Assembly (NCBI GenBank): GCA_027081375.1
Contig: JALWKR010000004.1
Location: 1-8,405, forward strand
Direction: 5' to 3'
DNA length: 8,405 nucleotides
Source: Persephonella sp.
GTDB taxonomy: Bacteria > Aquificota > Aquificia > Aquificales > Hydrogenothermaceae
Under the pieces are notes generated by a model. That model made no database searches, had not been told where the DNA came from, and worked only from the letters and a program-made list of their open reading frames with translations. Shown one piece after another: positions 1 to 6,191 of this stretch; within the stretch, counting starts at the first letter, position 1; every line of letters starts with the position of its first letter. The position numbers were made by a program, and so were the translations under genes.

Positions 1-324
1 AACAGCCCAGGCTGTTATCCCACCATCTCCAAAAATAAGTGCTTGTATCAGTAAAACAAGGCTTACTGATACAAAAGCTATCCATGGGTTAATCAAAATG
101 GAAATTGCAGCTGTTCCAATGGCATGTCCACTTGTCCCCCCAGGAATAGGAATATTTATCATCATAATTAGAAAAGACATCGCGGTTAAAGAAGATATCA
201 GCGGAAATGTCTGGTCGTTGAGCTTTTCTTTTAGTTTTTTTATTCCATAAGCCATAAGGGGCATAGCCACAGCATAAGAGGGTATATATGTTATAGGCGA
301 TAAATAACCATCTGGAATATGCAT
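1..324 (-). CDS. cbiM: CbiM/NikM-family cobalt/nickel ECF transporter substrate-binding membrane component (partial, C-terminus outside window)
   Basis: The visible 108 residues begin MHIPDGYLSP, the hallmark N-terminus of CbiM/NikM proteins, the S-component of group I energy-coupling-factor transporters that import Co2+ or Ni2+ with an ABC ATPase (CbiO/NikO) and a T-component (CbiQ). In this family the mature N-terminal Met-His pair and a histidine near position 67 coordinate the metal. Here Met1, His2 and His67 (in GGTSGHAIG) are all present, which also fixes the start codon. Hydrophobic membrane segments lie at about 9-28, 40-60 and 70-100. The usual length is about 210-220 aa, so roughly half is missing off the left edge. 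An AGGAG ribosome binding site sits at 332-336, 7 nt from the ATG, and a promoter lies just upstream. Partner genes are not in the window. The IPDG form is commoner in NikM-like members than the IMEG form of classical cobalt CbiM, but metal choice cannot be settled here. Confidence 0.9.
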   Translation of the reverse strand, partial: MHIPDGYLSPITYIPSYAVAMPLMAYGIKKLKEKLNDQTFPLISSLTAMSFLIMMINIPIPGGTSGHAIGTAAISILINPWIAFVSVSLVLLIQALIFGDGGITAWAV

Positions 325-356
325 TCTGCATCTCCTTTGTTCCTATTCCTTTATCC

Positions 357-385
357 AAAATAATGAATGAAGATTCATTTGTCAA
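357..385 (-). promoter_or_regulatory. Sigma-70-type promoter of the cbiM/nikM gene
   Basis: Reading the minus strand, a perfect -35 hexamer TTGACA (380-385) is followed after exactly 17 bp by TATTTT (357-362) as the -10. Transcription would start near 350, giving a leader of about 25 nt that carries the AGGAG site. The promoter lies downstream of the reverse gyrase terminator, so the transporter gene appears to be transcribed independently of reverse gyrase. Confidence 0.65.
366..379. promoter_or_regulatory. Palindrome in the cbiM promoter spacer, possible operator
   Basis: The inverted repeat AATGAA-GA-TTCATT has perfect 6-bp arms and a 2-bp centre. It lies wholly within the 17-bp spacer between the -35 and -10 boxes of the metal transporter gene, where a bound repressor would block RNA polymerase. 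Metal-responsive regulators (NikR, Fur or others) commonly act at such sites, but this palindrome does not match any operator consensus I can recall, so the regulator is unknown. AT-rich DNA makes short palindromes by chance. Confidence 0.3.
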
Positions 386-398
386 CAGAAGAAAAAAA

Positions 399-415
399 GA
401 GGAGAAAAACTCCTC
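399..415 (-). terminator. Intrinsic terminator of reverse gyrase
   Basis: On the minus strand a 6-bp GC-rich stem (GAGGAG / CTCCTC) closes a TTTTT loop and is followed immediately by seven T residues (392-398). This is a textbook rho-independent terminator. Its first stem base lies inside the TGA stop codon (414-416) of reverse gyrase, so gene and terminator share bases and readthrough into the downstream cbiM gene should be limited. Confidence 0.8.
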
Positions 416-3400
416 ACTCTTCATAAGCATATTTTCCAAGCTCAACTTTGAAAAATAGTCTTCTTTTCGCTAACTCTTCAAAGAGTTTTTCAAGTTCTTC
501 CTGATAGTTTGCTTCTCCTCTCTCTACTTTGTCCATAATCTCTTCTAGCTGTTTTGTAAAGTTTTCATTAACAAACTGATATATATCTTCCCTTTTCTTT
601 ATGAGAGACATAACAGTTCTTCCAAGTTTTGTTGGGAAAAGATATCCTCTTCTTTCTACTATGTAATGTCTATCTAGAAGTTTCTGGACTGTTACCGCGT
701 ATGTTGAAGGTCTTCCTATTCCTTTTTCTTTCATATCTTGAATTACTGTTGCAAATGTGTAGTATGGGACTTTAGGTCTAAGCTGATATTTTTTACTTTC
801 TTTTACATCAACCTTTCCTTCTGGTATTTCATACGTATGAACAGGAAGTATTAAGTCATATCCATGTTCAATAATTTTTGTAAGAACATCTTCTTCTATC
901 TCCTCATCAAAAGCTCTAACTTTAAACGTAGTTTTTTCTACAACTGTTTCTTTCATCTGAGAAGCCATAAATCTTCTAAAAATAAGATCATAAAGTTTTA
1001 TATGCTTACTAGTAATTCCCTGAATATTCATTGTATACAGCATTGAGCGAAGTTCATCTGCATCTATTGGACGAGTAGGTCTTATACATTCGTGAGCTCC
1101 ACCTGCTGAAGAAAAGGTTCTAGGTTTAAAGTACTCTTCTCCAAAGTTTTCTGTTATATACTCTTTTGCTACAAAAATTCCTGCTTCAGAAACTCTAAAA
1201 CTGTCTGTTCTGTGGTATGTTATAAGCCCTGCTTCAAATAAATCCTGAGCATACTGCATTGTGTCCTGAGGGGAGTATCTTAACTCTTTTGCTGCCTCTG
1301 AAAGCATTAAATCAGTAGTAAATGGTTTTACAAATAGATGTTCTTCTTCCCTTTTCTCTGCCTCAATAAGAACAAATTCTAAATGTTCATAAAACCATTT
1401 TGCTTCCTTCTTGTCTTCAAACACAAATTCAAATGGATATCCGTTTATAGTAACTCTTACAACAGCAAGCTTTTGTTTTGCTTCATCTGTTCTATTTATA
1501 ATCCACTCTAAAACAGGAGTTTGAACCCTTCCTGCTGAAAGCCAGTGTTTATGAAGTTTTCTTTGAATATACTGAGATATAGTGAAGCCTATCCATCTAT
1601 CTGCTACTCTTCTGACAAGCTGAGCTTTTACAAGATTTACATCAAAATCTCTGTAGTTTTGTATTGCTTCTAAAAATGCCCTTCTTGTTACCTCATGAAA
1701 TTCTGCTCTTTTTATGTTGTAGTTGTAAGGAAGAGAGTTAAGATAAAGGTCATAGCTTATCTTTTCTCCCTCTGTATCTGGGTCTGTTGCAATAAATATC
1801 TCGTTAACCTCAAGGTCTAGTTCTCTAATACTGTTTATTATTTCATTTTTACTTTCATCTATAGGCTCAAATATTGGAACTAACTCTCCATTTTTCTTAA
1901 CACCAAAGTAGTACTCTTCTTTATTCAGGTCATACACGTGACCTTTACTTGCAACGATGGTTAAAAATCTTTCCCCTATTGCTATTTCATAGGCATCTAG
2001 ATTTTTTAATTTTCTTCTTAAAGGTTTTCCAAAGAAGTTTGCTATTGTCCTTGCTTTGTTTGGAGACTCAACAATAACAACTGTTGTTAAGAAAGATTTT
2101 CTCTCTTCAGGTATAAACTCTCCCTTTAACACCCTTTTAACTTTTTCTCTATCTTCATCTATCTGCTTTAGTATCTCTTCTAGGTTCACTTCTTCTATAG
2201 GTTTAAACTCTATGTCCTCACTAAACCATCTAACTTTTTTCTGAAGGGAGTAAAAGGCCTTATCATCATCAACAAGAACGTAAGCAAGTCCCTTTGTTAA
2301 ACCTCCTGCATAAAGTCTTGATGTTCTACCAGAAGCCTGTATATACCCTGTTACATCTGCAGTTGTAAGGATAAATGTATCTCCTTCTTTTCTCAAAGTT
2401 ATATCTGGTGAGTTTTGAACTGCTTCAAAAACTTCAGGTCTCTCTATTATTGATTTAACATACTCCTGAATTTGCCTCATCTTTTCTATTTTTTCAGGCT
2501 GAAGCTTTTCTAAAGGTATAAAAGCATAAATCTTTAGATAGTTAATATAATCGTAAAGCTGTTTTATCTCTAATGGATCTAACAGTTTTTTCCTTGCAAG
2601 GAATGGAGTAAGAGAAAGCATAAAGTAATAAAGATGGATAAACTCTTCCTCAAATCTTATATTAAACTGAAGTTTAGGAACTCCAACAAATACAGCGTAT
2701 CTAATAACATCAGGAAGGTCTATTCCCCTAGCAAGAGGGTTTCTATAACTTGCAAACCCAACAGCAACCTGAATTTTTCCTTCTCTGTACTCTTCAAGTT
2801 TGTCCATTAAATCTTCATAGGAAACAGCAGTAATTCCGTTTTCATTAAGGAAGTCAACGTATTTATGGAGGGTTTCCCTTGTTTCAGATGAGGATAAAAA
2901 TGCAAGTCCACCTTTTCCAAGTTTTTTTAAAACCTCAACACTTCTTTCCCATACCTTTTCAGGTTTTTCATATACATCTTCTATATTCCTAAGAGTGAGA
3001 GAAGGTCTTCCCACCTCAAAACCAAGAAGTTCTCTAAAAAGATTTACTCTTTTTGACCTAGGATTTGATGTTGCAGAGGAGACTATTAGAACTCCCTTTC
3101 TTTTCTCTGCTATCTTCTGGATTTTTGCCTGCCAGTGCTGATAAAGCTCCAAATCTTTTTCTGAAGGCTGTCCTTTTTTAAAAAGATTTTGTTTGAAGGT
3201 TATAAACTTCAGTGTGTAATCTATATCTTCTTGAGTAAAACCAAGGAGCATAAGGACTTTGTCTATATTTTTTGCTGTTTTTAATATACTGTCAACATCA
3301 TCAACAAAAACTAAAGCATACTCTCCTTTAGGAATGATATCTATGTTTTTATACAAGAACATAGTAGTTGTTAGAAGAAGTTTAAAATCTCCGTTTTTTA

Positions 3401-3917
3401 TTCTCTCCTTATACTCTTCCTGTTTTTTCTTACTTTTAGCAAATTTTGAAGTGTAAGCTAAAATATCTTCCTCAGGAACTCCAAAAGATACTAATCTTTC
3501 ATGAGCCTGATTTACAAGCATCTGTGTAGGAAATATTAAGTAGGATTTTTTATTTTCTCTATCTTTTAGATATTTTGAAAGAACTAAACCAAATGTTGTT
3601 TTTCCTATTCCTGTAGGAGCTAAAAGAGCATATGAGATATTTAAGAAAAATCTTGTTGCCCATGTTTCCTGAATAGACCACAAATCATTTTTTATTATCT
3701 GTTTGAAAAACTCTTTAAAATCCTTTACCTTATCCCAGAGCTGACAAACATCTGTGAACTTTCCGTATCCTACAAAATCACATAAATCTTCTCTTGGTAC
3801 CTCATCAGGAAGACAGTTTTCACAGACAAGTCCTTTAAAAAGTCTTTCAGATGTTATATCTCCACCACAGTTTGGACACATATGTTTGTATATTAAAGGT
3901 ATCACTTCTTTTGCCAT
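414..3917 (-). CDS. rgy: Reverse gyrase (fused helicase-like and topoisomerase IA)
   Basis: This enzyme introduces positive supercoils using ATP and is the hallmark protein of hyperthermophiles. The 1167-residue chain is complete, near the family's usual 1050-1200. Order: N-terminal zinc finger with C14, C17, C32, C35; helicase domain H1 with Walker A PTGIGKT at 101-107, DEAD-box variant DDVD at 206-209 and SAT at 281-283; H2 with motif VI QASGRTSR at 527-534, interrupted by an inserted latch at roughly 430-515; Toprim starting VVIVESPNKA at 613-622 with the acidic metal site TDPDTEGE at 711-718; catalytic tyrosine Y901 in GLITYHRTD; and HECIRPT at 942-948. The usual second zinc finger in the topoisomerase half, expected around 676-690, has no cysteines. 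The ATG has AGGAG at 3925-3929, 7 nt away. It diverges from flgK, and I see no convincing promoter in the AT-rich gap on this strand. Identification is certain. Confidence 0.98.
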   Translation of the reverse strand: MAKEVIPLIYKHMCPNCGGDITSERLFKGLVCENCLPDEVPREDLCDFVGYGKFTDVCQLWDKVKDFKEFFKQIIKNDLWSIQETWATRFFLNISYALLAPTGIGKTTFGLVLSKYLKDRENKKSYLIFPTQMLVNQAHERLVSFGVPEEDILAYTSKFAKSKKKQEEYKERIKNGDFKLLLTTTMFLYKNIDIIPKGEYALVFVDDVDSILKTAKNIDKVLMLLGFTQEDIDYTLKFITFKQNLFKKGQPSEKDLELYQHWQAKIQKIAEKRKGVLIVSSATSNPRSKRVNLFRELLGFEVGRPSLTLRNIEDVYEKPEKVWERSVEVLKKLGKGGLAFLSSSETRETLHKYVDFLNENGITAVSYEDLMDKLEEYREGKIQVAVGFASYRNPLARGIDLPDVIRYAVFVGVPKLQFNIRFEEEFIHLYYFMLSLTPFLARKKLLDPLEIKQLYDYINYLKIYAFIPLEKLQPEKIEKMRQIQEYVKSIIERPEVFEAVQNSPDITLRKEGDTFILTTADVTGYIQASGRTSRLYAGGLTKGLAYVLVDDDKAFYSLQKKVRWFSEDIEFKPIEEVNLEEILKQIDEDREKVKRVLKGEFIPEERKSFLTTVVIVESPNKARTIANFFGKPLRRKLKNLDAYEIAIGERFLTIVASKGHVYDLNKEEYYFGVKKNGELVPIFEPIDESKNEIINSIRELDLEVNEIFIATDPDTEGEKISYDLYLNSLPYNYNIKRAEFHEVTRRAFLEAIQNYRDFDVNLVKAQLVRRVADRWIGFTISQYIQRKLHKHWLSAGRVQTPVLEWIINRTDEAKQKLAVVRVTINGYPFEFVFEDKKEAKWFYEHLEFVLIEAEKREEEHLFVKPFTTDLMLSEAAKELRYSPQDTMQYAQDLFEAGLITYHRTDSFRVSEAGIFVAKEYITENFGEEYFKPRTFSSAGGAHECIRPTRPIDADELRSMLYTMNIQGITSKHIKLYDLIFRRFMASQMKETVVEKTTFKVRAFDEEIEEDVLTKIIEHGYDLILPVHTYEIPEGKVDVKESKKYQLRPKVPYYTFATVIQDMKEKGIGRPSTYAVTVQKLLDRHYIVERRGYLFPTKLGRTVMSLIKKREDIYQFVNENFTKQLEEIMDKVERGEANYQEELEKLFEELAKRRLFFKVELGKYAYEE

Positions 3918-3987
3918 CTACTTTCTCCTGCTTTTTAATTTTCAAAAATAAAAAATAAAACAATTTTGCTTATAAATCTATAAACCT

Positions 3988-4014
3988 GAAAAAAATCTGT
4001 GCTTATGCCGATAA
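3988..4014 (+). promoter_or_regulatory. Sigma-28 (FliA) type promoter of flgK
   Basis: GCCGATAA at 4007-4014 is an exact match to the FliA -10 consensus. At the canonical distance the -35 position (3988-3995) reads GAAAAAAA, matching only three of four bases of the TAAA core. A better TAAA at 3981-3984 is 7 bp too far upstream. Transcription would start near 4020, leaving a leader of about 30 nt with the ribosome binding site for the flgK start at 4050. flgK is a classic late gene under FliA control in other bacteria, which supports the call. The -35 is the weak part. Confidence 0.6.
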
Positions 4015-4036
4015 AAGAATATGAAAAAATAAAAAC

Positions 4037-4041
4037 AGGAG
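4037..4041 (+). promoter_or_regulatory. Ribosome binding site that decides the flgK start
   Basis: AGGAG lies 8 nt before the ATG at 4050. The alternative in-frame starts upstream (GTG at 3999, ATG at 4005) have no purine-rich site at a suitable distance and lie at or before the putative FliA -10 box, so they would not be in the mRNA. Confidence 0.75.
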
Positions 4042-4049
4042 CAGGGAAT

Positions 4050-5504
4050 ATGTCCTTACTTGCATCCCTTTCAACAGCTAATCAAGCTCTTTTAGCAAGC
4101 AAAGATGCTATAAACGTTGTAAATAAAAATCTTTCAAATGCTTTTACAGAAGGGTATAAAAGGAGAAATCCTATTCTTACAAACTTCCCTGGTGGAGATG
4201 TAGCTTTAGATAGAATTGAAAGGATTTATGATCAGAGGTTATTTAACAGATTTATAAACACCCAGAATGAAGCTTCAGGGCTAGAAAACTATAAGGAAGT
4301 TCTTCAGGAAGTAGAGAGTATCTTTAATGATATTGAAGGAACTGGTTTTTCTAAAGAGTTAGATATGTTTTTTCAGGCTTTAAACGATATTGCAATAAAT
4401 CCTGATGATTTAGTTGCTAGACAGACAGTTTTAGCAAAAGCAAACCAGCTTGTTGGAAGAATAAGAAACAGTTATAACTCCCTTGAGGATACAAAAAACA
4501 GGCTAAATGAAACTATAAAAAGAAACACAGACAGAATAAACGATATTCTAGACAAACTTGCAGAATTAAACAAAGATATTGCAGGAAGTAAATTTAACGA
4601 CCCTAGAAAAAATACATATATGGATGAAAGAGATAGACTAATAGATGAACTTTCGAAGTATGTTGATATAAAGCTTGTTTTTAATGGAGATGACACAGTA
4701 GATATAACAACTGTAAAAGGAATACCCCTAGTAACAGGGGAAAAAGCTGAAAAAGTTGTTTTTAAAAGAGACAAAAATAACAACCCTGTTTTAAGTGTAA
4801 GGGGTATTGATTTATCAAATATTCTAAAAAATGGAAAAATTGGCGGATATATAAAAGGTATTGAGTTTATAAATAAGACTGTTAATAAGCTTAATGACTT
4901 TACGGCTATATTTGCTGCAACTGTAAATAAAATCCACTCTCAAGGATATGACCTAAACGGAAACACTGGAAAAAACTTTTTTACTATTGACCCCTCTAGC
5001 AGTAAAACAAACCTTGATGCTTCAAATATTGTTCTAAACATCAAAAAGCCTGAAGAACTTGCAGCTGCAACAGACCCAACCTCTCTTAATGGAGATAACA
5101 CAAATGTTAAAAAGCTAATATCTTTAAATGACAGTATCACAGGAGTGTTGAGTTCTTCAGAAGAGACATCCCTTTTAAGTGGTAGTGTTTCTATAAATGG
5201 TATTAACTACTCTATTTCTGATGTATCAAGTTACAATCTTATAAAAAACAAATCTTTTCACGAGTTTTATAATGGAGATATTATTTCTAAAGTTGGTTTT
5301 GAGATAGAAGATACAAAAAATCAATATGAACATGTAAATATAGCTTTGCAGGCTCTAGACAGTAAAATAAAAGAAAAATCAGCAGTTAATATAGATGAAG
5401 AACTTATAAATCTTACAAAACTACAAAAAGCTTACGAAGCTGCTGCCAAAGTTATCACTGTAACAGATGAGCTTATGGATACATTATTAAAAATGGTTAG
5501 ATAA
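4050..5504 (+). CDS. flgK: Flagellar hook-associated protein 1 (FlgK)
   Basis: FlgK (HAP1) forms the first of the two junction rings between hook and filament outside the cell, and is exported by the flagellar type III apparatus without a cleaved signal peptide. The 484-residue protein starts MSLLASLSTANQALLAS, typical of the family, followed by the axial-protein motif NLSNAFTEGYKRR (normally NVANAxTxGYxRR). A helical D1 region with INPDDLVARQTVLAKAN follows at about residues 116-132. The family motif around VNKIHSQGYDLNGNTG is at about 292-307. The C-terminal D0 helix NIDEELINLTKLQKAYEAAAKV is at about 447-468, followed by TDELMDTLLKMV. It is shorter than the about 547 aa of E. coli FlgK, mainly in the variable outer domains. 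An in-frame extension of 17 codons to GTG 3999 is rejected because of the ribosome binding site, promoter position and family N-terminus. The usual partner flgL is not adjacent, and the gene seems to be transcribed alone. Confidence 0.93.
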   Translation: MSLLASLSTANQALLASKDAINVVNKNLSNAFTEGYKRRNPILTNFPGGDVALDRIERIYDQRLFNRFINTQNEASGLENYKEVLQEVESIFNDIEGTGFSKELDMFFQALNDIAINPDDLVARQTVLAKANQLVGRIRNSYNSLEDTKNRLNETIKRNTDRINDILDKLAELNKDIAGSKFNDPRKNTYMDERDRLIDELSKYVDIKLVFNGDDTVDITTVKGIPLVTGEKAEKVVFKRDKNNNPVLSVRGIDLSNILKNGKIGGYIKGIEFINKTVNKLNDFTAIFAATVNKIHSQGYDLNGNTGKNFFTIDPSSSKTNLDASNIVLNIKKPEELAAATDPTSLNGDNTNVKKLISLNDSITGVLSSSEETSLLSGSVSINGINYSISDVSSYNLIKNKSFHEFYNGDIISKVGFEIEDTKNQYEHVNIALQALDSKIKEKSAVNIDEELINLTKLQKAYEAAAKVITVTDELMDTLLKMVR

Positions 5505-5510
5505 TATCTA

Positions 5511-5539
5511 TTGCAGGCTTAAAGCCTGCAAATTTTTTT
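5511..5539 (+). terminator. Intrinsic terminator of flgK
   Basis: A perfect 9-bp stem (TTGCAGGCT at 5511-5519 with AGCCTGCAA at 5523-5531) closes a 3-nt loop and is followed, after one A, by seven T residues. It starts 7 nt after the flgK stop codon. The reverse direction lacks a T-run after the stem, so it should mainly terminate the plus strand even though it lies between two convergent genes. No separate terminator is visible for the minus-strand cysteine-cluster gene. Confidence 0.85.
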
Positions 5540-5541
5540 AA

Positions 5542-6189
5542 CTAGAGATACATTTTTGCATACTTTCCTGCTTTTACCTTGATATATTCTTTTGAAGGAT
5601 GTATATAAACTGTTTCAGCAAGATTTAAAAAGAAGAGTTTGTTTTCTTTATCAAATGAAATTTCAGTGATAGGGATTTTTGTGTTAAAAAGATAGTTAAA
5701 AGGTTCCTCAACAAGAGATGTTTCTTTGTTTACTGTATCAAGAGCTTTTTCCACTATGTCTGGAAAAATAAACTCTCTTTTCTCTTCACAAAGCTTCTTA
5801 TCATAAGAAGAATAAGTCCTACATACAAAAGGTCTTCCTTTATATGCAACGCAGAGATTGTTTTCTAAAAGAGGACAGGGGATATCTTCTTTTTTTTCTA
5901 GAAGCTTATATTCTTCTAAACGTTCAGCTATCTCTTCTCTTTTTTCTTCAGGGAAAGCATTTAATTCTTTTATCAAAAGCAAAATCTCAGGGATGCTACC
6001 TTTAACCTCCCAACCAATACAGCAGTAGTAGCATCCCTTTTCACAGGCAAATTTTTCAGAAGATACTATCTTGTCTATTTTTTCATTTATACTCTCCTGA
6101 AAAGAGAGTATCTCTTCTAAAAGGGTTTTGTCTTGAAGAAAGTATATCCCGCTTATTATAAGATTTTCTAAAACCTTTTTACTTTCCAT
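5542..6189 (-). CDS. YkgJ-family cysteine-cluster protein (CxxxCxxCC), putative zinc/iron binding, function unknown
   Basis: A cytosolic protein of 215 residues with the two-part cysteine pattern of the YkgJ/CxxCxxCC family (Pfam PF03692): C49, C53, C56, C57 in CEKGCYYCC, then C105 (IPCPLL), C113, C123 in RPFVCRTY, and C134. Such proteins are annotated as zinc- or iron-chelating and may carry an Fe-S cluster; no precise function is known to me. No signal peptide or membrane segment is seen. The gene follows smc with the smc stop at 6192-6194. An ATG at 6187-6189 lies 2 nt beyond the stop. A TTG at 6193-6195 overlapping the stop (TTGA) would add two residues. Neither has a clear Shine-Dalgarno site, which suggests translation coupled to smc. 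I chose the ATG. It converges on flgK with a 37-bp gap. Confidence 0.85.
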   Translation of the reverse strand: MESKKVLENLIISGIYFLQDKTLLEEILSFQESINEKIDKIVSSEKFACEKGCYYCCIGWEVKGSIPEILLLIKELNAFPEEKREEIAERLEEYKLLEKKEDIPCPLLENNLCVAYKGRPFVCRTYSSYDKKLCEEKREFIFPDIVEKALDTVNKETSLVEEPFNYLFNTKIPITEISFDKENKLFFLNLAETVYIHPSKEYIKVKAGKYAKMYL

Positions 6190-6191
6190 TC

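Noticed and set aside
89..445. Minus-strand open frame of 118 codons
   Set aside because: It overlaps the CbiM frame, which has the family N-terminus and an RBS, and it runs across the promoter and terminator. Its product has no recognisable features.
864..1046. Short plus-strand open frame inside reverse gyrase
   Set aside because: Antisense shadow of a conserved coding region, with no supporting family features.
2056..2244. Short plus-strand open frame inside reverse gyrase
   Set aside because: Ser/Phe-rich antisense shadow of a Lys/Glu-rich coding strand.
3259..3456. Short plus-strand open frame inside the reverse gyrase helicase domain
   Set aside because: Antisense shadow with no family resemblance.
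3754..3951. Plus-strand open frame across the reverse gyrase start
   Set aside because: Antisense to the N-terminal zinc finger; there is no reason to think it is expressed.
3930..4000. Promoter for reverse gyrase on the minus strand
   Set aside because: Several TATAAG/TATTTT-like hexamers occur in very AT-rich DNA, but none pairs with a credible -35 at 16-18 bp, so I did not list one.
3999..4049. 17-codon N-terminal extension of FlgK (GTG 3999 or ATG 4005)
   Set aside because: It contains the FliA -10 box, lacks an RBS, and precedes the conserved family start at 4050.
4472..5140. Two minus-strand open frames within flgK
   Set aside because: Both are Ser/Phe/Leu-rich mirror translations of a well-supported flgK frame.
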